Origin: Rhizoclosmatium globosum
Taxonomy: Eukaryota > Chytridiomycota > Chytridiomycetes > Chytridiales > Chytriomycetaceae
DNA: 64,000 nt
Direction: 5' to 3'
Assembly: GCA_002104985.1 (NCBI GenBank)
Contig: MCGO01000051.1
Location: forward strand, 1-64,000
Notes under the pieces: model-generated
What the model saw: the letters and a program-made list of their open reading frames with translations, nothing else
Database searches by the model: none
Told to the model about the DNA's origin: nothing
Program-made: the position numbers and the translations under genes
Part shown: positions 56,728 through 64,000 of the stretch, piece by piece
Position numbering within the stretch: position 1 is the first letter of the stretch
Layout of the letters: every line of letters begins with the position of its first letter

Positions 56728-58152
56728 TTAAACTTTTGCGAATATAGTTTTTGAGAATGAAAGACGTCCTTGGGTTCCTGGCAGAGCCGCCAAAAGCGCC
56801 AAACCTGCAACAAAGATAACCATCCAATCCAAGCCATACTTTTCTAAAATCAACCCTGATAACGGAGGTCCGGCCAAGTTTGCGACAGTTACAAGTGTAT
56901 AAGTCGTTCCAAGTAATGTGGCAAGGCTGGAATCTCCATCAAATACTTTCGCGACAACGACGGGAAATAGGCACCAAAATCCACCATCAAAGAATCCAAT
57001 AACAGCACTCACAACTGCCAGTGACACGTAACTAGCTGCTGCAAGCCATGTGCACACACCAATCACAGTTACCCACAAGCAAATAACCCAGGAATTCAAG
57101 TGACCGAGATACTTGTCAGACAAAAAGCCCATCAACAATCGCCCTGCGATATTACTTCCATTGTAAACCGACATAATCGTTGCTTGATCGGCCAAAGGCA
57201 GCCCTAACCGCATTTGTGCATAGAGTGGGATAAAGTCCACAGAAATGTACTCGCTGAACGTGAAGAAGAAGCAAGCAAAGAAGAGGTAGTAAAACGACGC
57301 TTTCTTGAGGAAGGTGTAATCGGCTTTTCCTTTCCTTGGTGGAATTCGAGTTTTCATGAACGGAACAAAGAGTGACATGAGAACCAAGCAAATAATGGCA
57401 GTAACTCGTAATGTCCATGCGAGGCCAACGCTTTCCAACAGCTTTGCCGAGAGAATCGAGAAGACTAAACCTCCACACCCACTTCCACTCACAGCAATCC
57501 CCATCGCCAACCCACGCTTCTTGAGAAACCATTGTGCAGGCAACGACACAGCAGGCAAATAAATGAAACTTGCTCCAATACCAAACATAACACCTTGAGT
57601 ACAAATCAACAACGGGAGCGACGTTGTGAATGATGAGAGGAAAAGACCCAGCGACATGAACACCGTCCCAAGGAATATGACTTGACGAAACCCGAATTTC
57701 TCAGCAAGTATACTTGCTGAGATGCATAGTAAGTCCATTAATGCGATTCCAACGCTTCCAATCATTGATACGGCTGCGGCACTTCCAATCTAATTGTGAT
57801 TATCGAATCAGAGGAATCAGAACCGGATCTAACGGAATGAAAGCGGGGGGGGAAATACTTACGCCAAGGTTCAAATAATATGAATTGTAGATTCCGAATG
57901 AGTAGATGACTCCAAAGACCTGATGGTTGTGGCTTTGGTGAGTTTTGGGCATGACCGGAGGTATAGGGTAACAGAAAGCTTTCGACTTACGAGGAAATGC
58001 GCAATGAATGTTCCGGCAACGACGAGCCATGCTTGGAGGCCGCCATCTGGGTAATCCGATATCACTTCGTCAACTTCTATGCTTGGAACTGTTGCCAATG
58101 CAGTCTCAACTGCCTCCTTGACAGGGGCCGAGCTTTCCGGTACTGCAATCAT
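56728..58152 (-). CDS. Major facilitator superfamily transporter, monocarboxylate-carrier-like, 426 aa
   Basis: Three exons (57991-58152, 57863-57919, 56728-57789) give 427 codons including the stop. An N-terminal cytosolic stretch ends in DYPDGGLQAWLVVAGTF, the DGG-W motif at the start of helix 1 in MCT-type carriers. GVIYSFGIYNSYYLNLG follows. About 12 membrane segments are visible, with a central loop (KTRIPPRKGKADY) and a helix-8-region DK motif (GFLSDKYLG). Fungal members carry monocarboxylates or related acids, but the substrate cannot be read from the sequence. Plasma membrane or organelle; no frame breaks. Confidence 0.85.
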
Positions 58153-58600
58153 TGAATCGCTGCTTTGTATTGACAATGATCCTATTCAATTTAGATTGTT
58201 GTTGCGAGGAGATTTCAACTGCAAAAAAACGAGGGCCCGAAGCGCAAGCCCTCAACGAACAGCAACTTATCAAATAAATGTATAAAAAATGAATTGTAAT
58301 ATATCTGGCTGCATTTTCTGGCAGTCAAGGTCAGTGGATGAGGTAAGCTGGTGGTTGGAGCACTTCGCTTAGATTCTCCCTCACATTAGACAAAAGCACC
58401 ATATTCATAAAAGTTCGACGCAATTAGATTTAAAAATAGTTGGTAGATCTTGGCGAAAATTGAAATGGGACCACGTAAGCCAATGGTGCAGTGTTTCCCA
58501 CCTGCGTCTTCCTTCCAGAGTATCGTAAGTACAGTCTCCGTTTCCCACTTTGCAATCTAAACACTTTCCACAGAACGAATCGCTCTCAGACCCAAATGCC
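58153..58600. other. Divergent intergenic region
   Basis: 448 bp between the MFS carrier (minus) and the TIR-like/TPR gene (plus), presumably with both promoters. Short ORFs only. Confidence 0.5.
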
Positions 58601-60854
58601 ATGTCGACGCTGGGCCTTCCGTTCTCTCACTTCAAACACCTCGTCGAGGCCTGGGGCGGCCGATCTGCTCTCACCGGCAAAACAACGACAGACATTTGTT
58701 TCGAGTTTGTGAAGCCAATGACAACCGCCACGGGCCTCTCCCTCTGTGCGCACTACAAGTCCACCCACTCAACAACGCCACTCGTAAAAGAATCACAATG
58801 GTTCATATCCCACGCGTGGATGTACCCCTTCCTCACTGTCATCGACGCCCTGCAACACTGGATCACCGAAAACAACCTCGACGAATCAACTACAATCCTT
58901 TGGTTCGACCTCTTTTCAAACTCGCAGCACAACACAGCAGCGAAACCGTTTCATTGGTGGCAGACTACGTTCTTGACGGCGATCAAGAAAATGAAGAATG
59001 TAGTCATGATTTTGGATCCTGTGCATGACCCGATTCCGTTGAAACGAGCTTGGTGTATCTTTGAGTTGTATGCATGTATCAAGACGAGCAGTGAGTTTCA
59101 TGTTGCGATGGCCCCCACACAAGCATCAAAGTTTTTGGAGAGCTTGAAGCGGGATCCTGCTGAGTTTTATAATCTTCTGGCGGCGGTGAACACGGAAACG
59201 GCACAGGCTACGAATCCAGCGGACTTGGCGAAAATCTCTCAAATAGTGCGAGAGGAAGTTGGTTATATTGAAATGGATAGAATGGTGTTCCGTGTATTTA
59301 ATGAATGGATCGTGAAGCGATTACAAGACCTGGTTGATGCTTCTGATTCAGATGCATTGCTGGGAGCGTCTTGGAAGTACGCGCTGGGCAGAATCTTCAA
59401 GGCCAGAAATGAGTATGAAAAAGCGATATTGTTGTATCAGGATTGTATTACGACTTGGAAGGAGAATGGGGAGGAAGGGGAAGTTATTGTTGCTTCAATT
59501 GCTTTGGGTTCGTTGTTGAATGATACTGGCAAGTGGAAGGAATCTGTGGACATGATGGACAGTATTCTTGAACGTGACAATCTGCCGCAGGAATTGGAGC
59601 TGGGAGCAAAGGCAGTATTGGGACTTGCGTAAGATTTAGAGGTTCGGTTCACCCAATTGTCAACTAACTCTGAACAGTTTAATCAAGCAGGGCCAAGCCG
59701 ATCGTGCTCTTTCTGTGAACGAAAGCTGTTTTCAACTTGCGACCGAGCTTTTTGGACCCAAACATGAACGTACATTGATGGCCCAAAATAATCTGGCACT
59801 CTGCTACTCGTCCTTCTCTCGTGAACAAGAGGCTTTGAAATTGTACGAGTCCAGTACTGCTCTTTTGGAAGAAACATTTGGTCCTGACCATAATCTCGTT
59901 CACACAACCTTATCAAATGTCGCTCAACTGAAGCTTCGGATGGGCGCTTTCAACGAAGCCGAGACGCTATTTATACGTATTTTGGACAAGCAGATGCGAG
60001 TGTTTGGACTCAAGCACAGCCAAACACTTTCTACAATGAACAGTCTTGGTGGAGTATACCAAGCCCTACAGCGTTGGGAAGAAGCGGAATCAATGTTCAA
60101 GCAGTGTATCCAAGAGCGGACCGTCCTCCTCGGAGAGAATCACGCTGACACCTTGAACTCCATGCACAATCTGGGTCACTGTTACGTCGCTCAAAATCGA
60201 CTTCAAGAAGCAGAACCAATCCTCCGTTCCTGCCTTGAAAAACTCAAGGCCACCCTGGGAAAACACGTATCCACTTTGATTACAATGAACGCCCTTGGTG
60301 ATGTGATGGAAAAACTCGGGAACGAGGAAGAAGCGGAACAGCTTTATTTAATGGCCACGTCCGCGGGACAAGGCATTCTTCCGGAAAGCCATCCTCAAAC
60401 TTATATTAGTTGGACGAATCTCGCGTTATTGTACTATACCCAAAACGATTGCGTGAGGCCGAGCCGTTCCTCGTTATGAACCTTGAGTTCCATATGAAAT
60501 ACTCGCCACTTAATAAGACCGTTGTCTTTTGTTAGAGACTCTTGGTATGCTGTATGAGAAAGCTGGGTTACACTCTGTAGCCTCAGATTACTATTTGCAG
60601 TGTTTGAACGCGAGAAGGGAGTTGCAAGGAGTGAATCACGAGATACGATGGCGACACTTGAGCGGTATGCTAAGCGACTGTTCAAGGATGGAGACTTTGC
60701 AAAATCTGAACCATATTTGACTCAACTGTTGGAATACCATCGTGAAACAAGAGGCTCCCAGGACTTTAAGACGATTGATGCATTGCAAGATGTTATTTTG
60801 GTGTATGAGAAACTGGAAAATGCTGAAAAGAGAGAAAAGTTCAATGAGAACTAA
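58601..60854 (+). CDS. TIR-like domain protein with TPR (kinesin-light-chain-type) repeats, ~735 aa
   Basis: The ATG at 58601 starts MSTLGLPFSHFKHLVEAWGG. Residues about 65-185 resemble a TIR-like alpha/beta fold: WFISHAWMYPF (strand A), ILWFDLFSNSQH (strand B), NVVMILDPVHDPIPLKRAWC followed by IFELYACI. After a helical linker come many 42-residue TPRs with NLALCY, NMALGD/NLGHCY-like helices and GxxHxxTL turns, as in kinesin light chain. One 49-nt intron (59629-59677). Three single-base losses, near 60449 (GATTGCG), 60533 (TTTTGTTAG) and 60640 (GAGATACG), break the frame late; restoring them keeps 736 codons including the stop. No NTPase domain. Role in signalling or defence is inferred only. 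Confidence 0.7.
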
Positions 60855-61003
60855 TTCAAATATTGATGACAAGAACGGGTCGTGACAGAGAAGCGGTTTT
60901 GGTTGTGTTGGAAAAGAACCGATTGAAGAATGCAACCAATTGAAGTTTTGTATATTGTCCTTGTCCGTTTTCGTATCACATTAACTGAATAAATTCAAAA
61001 ATG

Positions 61004-61959
61004 TCAAGGCATAACTGGATTTGTCAATTCTACGGGAGCCAAACTCGGCCCCTTAAGAACCAACTCTGGATTACCTCCAAGTTTTAATTCCAACAACGAC
61101 AAATTATCAAGTTCATCAGGAACGACACCTTGGAGTGAATTGTTTTCCAGATTCAGATGAGTGAGTTGTTGAAGCCGGCCCAGTGAAGAAGGGATCTCGC
61201 CCACAAGTGAATTTTTGCTTAGAATAATGCGTTCAAGATCGGAGCAGCATGCTAGAGAAGCCGGGATAGTCCCCGTCAGCTTAGAATTCGCCATATGTAG
61301 CATAACCAAATTGACAAGGTTTTCGAAAGAAGGAAGGGGCCCGGTAATTGACGTGTTGAATGCATAAATCTTTTCGAGGTTGCTTAAGCAACTAAGCCCG
61401 TTTGGCAGTGGACCGTTGATGCTTGTGTCACTGATTTTGAGGACTTTCAAAGCCGCCAAGTCAGCAATGGAATCTGGCAACGGTCCAGTCAGCTCAAAGT
61501 TTTTACTCAAGTCCAGCCGTTCTAGGTTGATGAGTTGGCCAATCTCGAACGGTACAGTGCCAATGCGGCTGCAGCAAGAGAGTTCAAGTATGCTCAAGTT
61601 CGTCAAAGAACATAATGCCACGGGAAAGGGACCACGTCTCTTTGCTTTAACCGAACTCAATAAAAAGGCATTGAACCAGAAGTGGGTGTAATGCTGCATT
61701 CGATGGCGGACATACGCATCCGCAACACTTGGAGGCCCATTGATGAAGAGTAGATCAAAGTCGGTCGGAATCAATTCAGGCTTATTCATGAATGGGTTTC
61801 CAGGTTCACACAGGTTCTGCATGGCTGGATGGCATAGGCTGAAGAGCGGATGACATTGTTGAATACAGAACATACTCTAGCCAGTGGCAGAGCGACTTTA
61901 GGAGGAATCCAGCCGAGGATGAGAACAAGGATATCAAAGTGAAGGATAGTATCTTCCAT
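61004..61959 (-). CDS. F-box-like plus plant-type LRR protein, 318 aa
   Basis: From the ATG at 61959 the first 45 residues (ILHFDILVLILGWIPPKVAL, RVCSVFNNVIRSSAYAIQ) look like an F-box. The frame then breaks at GGC near 61823; one extra base joins it to MQNLCEPGNPFMNKPEL and the rest, total 319 codons including the stop. Seven to eight LRRs follow with the plant-specific signature L-x-G-x-(I/L)-P, such as LTGPLPDSIADLAALKVLKI and LVGEIPSSLGRLQQLTHLNL. There is no signal peptide or kinase. Plausibly an SCF substrate receptor; the substrate is unknown. It converges with the TIR-like/TPR gene, leaving about 150 bp. Confidence 0.75.
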
Positions 61960-62009
61960 GTGGCTGGTAGTGTCTCCCAGTTTTCAACATGATCAAAAAG
62001 CACCTACTA

Positions 62010-62866
62010 ATGAGCAGCACGACCACCACATCCTCCCCACCAAATTCGAAGGATTAGTATCGTATCGACGGGAAAGGGGCAGACGGACACGATCGTCCGA
62101 ACCGCGGCGTCGTCGTTCTTCTCGGCCGGCCAAACAACCGTTTCCCTCACCGATCCCACGTCCAAGGCCACGCTTTCGTACGAGACAACTTCGGACAACA
62201 AACTGCAAGTCAATGTCGCCTACAACGACGACGCTCTGGCCTTTTCCTGGGCCTCGGCGACTTCCTTCTTCGGATTCAACACGCCCCCAAAGACAGCCCT
62301 CGAAGTAACTATCCCTCAATCAATCACCGACTTTGCCATAAAGGGTTCCGTGGCTCCCTCAACTACCAGGGCCCGGATCTCAAGAAGAACTTTACCGCAG
62401 ACTACAACGTCGGTTCAGTCAAGGCCGCTTCTATTAGCGCTGAAAACGTGTCAATCAACACAAATGTCGGCGCTGTCGATCTCGGCCAAGTGACTGCCCG
62501 CAACACAGTCACCGTTATCACAAATGTCGGTGCTGTCAGAGCTGATGCCATCAAGGGCTTCAAAGACTTGATCATGCGTGCAGATGTTGGGTCCATTCAG
62601 GCGACTTGTACCCTGCAGTGCATGACGCAAATATTGATTTGCAGACTGGTACCGGAAATGTCTTGGTCAGTGTCTTTGGTTTCAAGGGCAAGTTCCAGGC
62701 TAGCTCGGGTCTTGGCCCTCTTCGCGTTTCTGGCCCTGCGATTGTTGGTGGCCACAACGTTTCCATCTACACTGGTACTGCTAAGGGTTGGGTTGCCAAG
62801 CAGGATTCTTTTGGTTCTTTCAAGGGATACGCTGGTCTTGGTCTCATGAACGTTGCCTTCAACTGA
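62010..62866 (+). CDS. Beta-solenoid (DUF4097-like) repeat protein, start and frame uncertain
   Basis: The body carries repeated beta-strand turns, SINTNVGAVDLGQVTARNTV, TVITNVGAVRADAIKGF, DVGSIQAT, NIDLQTGTGNVLVSVFGF, and ends SFKGYAGLGLMNVAFN. These resemble putative adhesin/DUF4097 solenoids. Upstream, TVSLTDPTSKATLSYETTSD and TIPQSITDFAIKG read in another frame. Missing T residues near 62350 (GGTTCCG) and 62608 (GACTTGTACC) explain two breaks. An initiator is not clear; the ATG at 62010 (MSSTTTTSSPPNS) would need another frame change near 62055. Probably extracellular or membrane-linked, but no signal peptide was seen. Confidence 0.5.
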
Positions 62867-64000
62867 TTCCTCTGTTTCTTCTATTCCTTCTACCTCGTTT
62901 CCTACTGTGCTACCTCATACAGATATATTTCTTTCTTTCGCTTGCCTCATAAAATATTGCTTTTCAGAAAAGTAAACAAACATCCTTATTGTCTCAGCTT
63001 CACAATACTCTTGTCAAACTTCCAACTCGTACCTCATTCAGTGAAATACCAGCGATTTGTTTGGTTACTAAAGAAAGATAACAGACTGTAACTCGCGGTT
63101 TCAAACCAAATATAGAAGGCAAAGAGAAGTTTATTTGAGCTGGAATTGCGAACGCCTGGAATATACTTTAAAATAGCCATCACGTCTTGGATGTCTTCGC
63201 TTATTGTAGCTGTTCCAGTGTCTGCAGTCAATGTTTTTAATATAAGATAACGCATCCAAAGGTTTGAAAGACTGGAAGCGTTGAATTGACAAACGAAAAT
63301 TCTAACAGCCTGCCCACTTGAAACTGTTAGTTTTAACAACAATTTGCAGTGTCTCAAAACAATGAACAGTAGTAACAATTTTACGTTTATTTTGTCTTGA
63401 GATGCCAATTCAATGGAAGGTCCATGCCCTTGGAGCATATTTTATTGACATTTTGATGTCTCAGCTACTTCCGCATCCTCGTATGTCTTCTGTTTTGCTG
63501 TGTAGCCTGTACAGGCATTTTGCTTGATTTTACGCATACAGCGTTGTCTTAGGCTGGAAGGCTGCAGTGTTATCATAGGAGTCGTGAATCTTTTTGTGAA
63601 CTCAACACTTTTCAATTTTGATATCAAATTACTGAAGTTGTCAAGTAGAAACTACAAATCCTTTATTTCAGTTATTTTTAAGGGGTTGCTGAAATGAAAG
63701 TCTTTTTTTGTTTTTTTGAAACGAGAGTGGGAAGTTAGTTGCCGACTTCAACTTTGATGGGTTTGTTGTTGCAAACTTCGTTTTTGGTAATGGGAGGGAA
63801 GGCGTGTTAGCCAGCTTATATTCCTTTTTTAGTGTTGCCTTTCGCTGATGCCGCCTGTTGGTAACAGAGAGTCGCGTAGCGGCAACAGCTGTGATTGTTT
63901 GCTTCATATTTTGGAATTTGTTTTGGTGGTTTGCTGCATTGTCAGATTTGACACCATCCCGTCGTGTTATTTTCTTCTCGCCAATAACAACTACAACAGA
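62867..64000. other. No confident gene
   Basis: Three minus-strand ORFs (63034-63438, 63442-63627, 63668-63907). Only the last begins with ATG and looks simple (basic, Lys/Thr/Ser-rich, 79 codons). They could be exons of one spliced gene, but I found no convincing junctions or domains. Confidence 0.35.

Noticed and set aside
62010..62866. GC-rich C-terminal gene as bacterial horizontal transfer because of the DUF4097-like solenoid
   Set aside because: The repeat fold is low-complexity and occurs widely; base composition alone does not separate it from other highly expressed genes here.
63668..63907. Minus-strand 79-codon basic ORF near the window end
   Set aside because: Simple composition, no domain and no neighbouring signals; too weak to call as a gene.
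1..64000. tRNA genes, rRNA genes, CRISPR arrays, transposase or reverse-transcriptase genes
   Set aside because: Looked for typical TPsiC/B-box sequence, regular short spaced repeats and characteristic protein motifs; none were convincing.

Overview
The window is nuclear DNA from a fungus, probably an early-diverging, chytrid-like one. The evidence is two Zn(2)-C6 proteins, fungal-type orthologues (Erb1, Trm6/Gcd10, an Nto1-like PHD protein, an LtrA-family protein, Vps1, exportin-1), many short GT-AG introns (mostly 40-80 nt, up to 8 per gene), tight gene packing, and lineage-specific families (F-box-like proteins, a TIR-like/TPR protein, plant-type LRRs). No prokaryotic operon structure, tRNA, rRNA or CRISPR array was recognised. 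The phylum-level placement is an inference.

Layout. 1-10.4 kb: repeat-rich. It holds the 5' part of a SAGA Sgf73/ataxin-7-like gene, a broken second copy of it, two related unknown spliced genes (2.9-3.9 and 8.4-9.6 kb) and several dispersed repeats. This looks like an old segmental duplication. 10.8-22.5 kb: housekeeping and regulatory genes: LtrA-like membrane protein, Zn2Cys6 factor, Nto1-like EPL1/PHD protein, a protein with two C2HC fingers plus a Zn2Cys6 finger, then Erb1 and Trm6 diverging from a 67-bp promoter. 22.6-31.5 kb: a cluster of F-box-like genes and relics, partly repeats of a two-gene unit. 31.6-36.7 kb: NAC-alpha, Vps1-type dynamin, a C2H2 factor. 37.4-39.5 kb: a second copy of the repeat at 0.5-2.5 kb, again ending in a tandem array with a conserved hairpin. 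39.8-46 kb: ribosomal protein eS8, a divergent pair of unknown paralogues, two more F-box-like genes, a C2H2 factor. 46.4-64 kb: DEAH helicase with a long C-terminal extension, an unknown gene, exportin-1, an MFS carrier, a TIR-like/TPR protein, an F-box/LRR protein and a beta-solenoid protein.

Two themes stand out. First, many conserved genes are interrupted only by single missing bases, mostly in short homopolymers. Adding one base per site restores homology and, in several genes, a total length divisible by three. This pattern fits long-read consensus errors better than decay, so several apparent pseudogenes may be intact. Second, the most unusual non-coding signal is a pair of three-unit tandem arrays. 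Every unit keeps an 8-bp hairpin stem, the outer stem shows compensatory changes, and each array lies downstream of the same CCAAT/TATA-like block. Reading frame is not conserved between the two loci, which suggests a structured non-coding RNA family.
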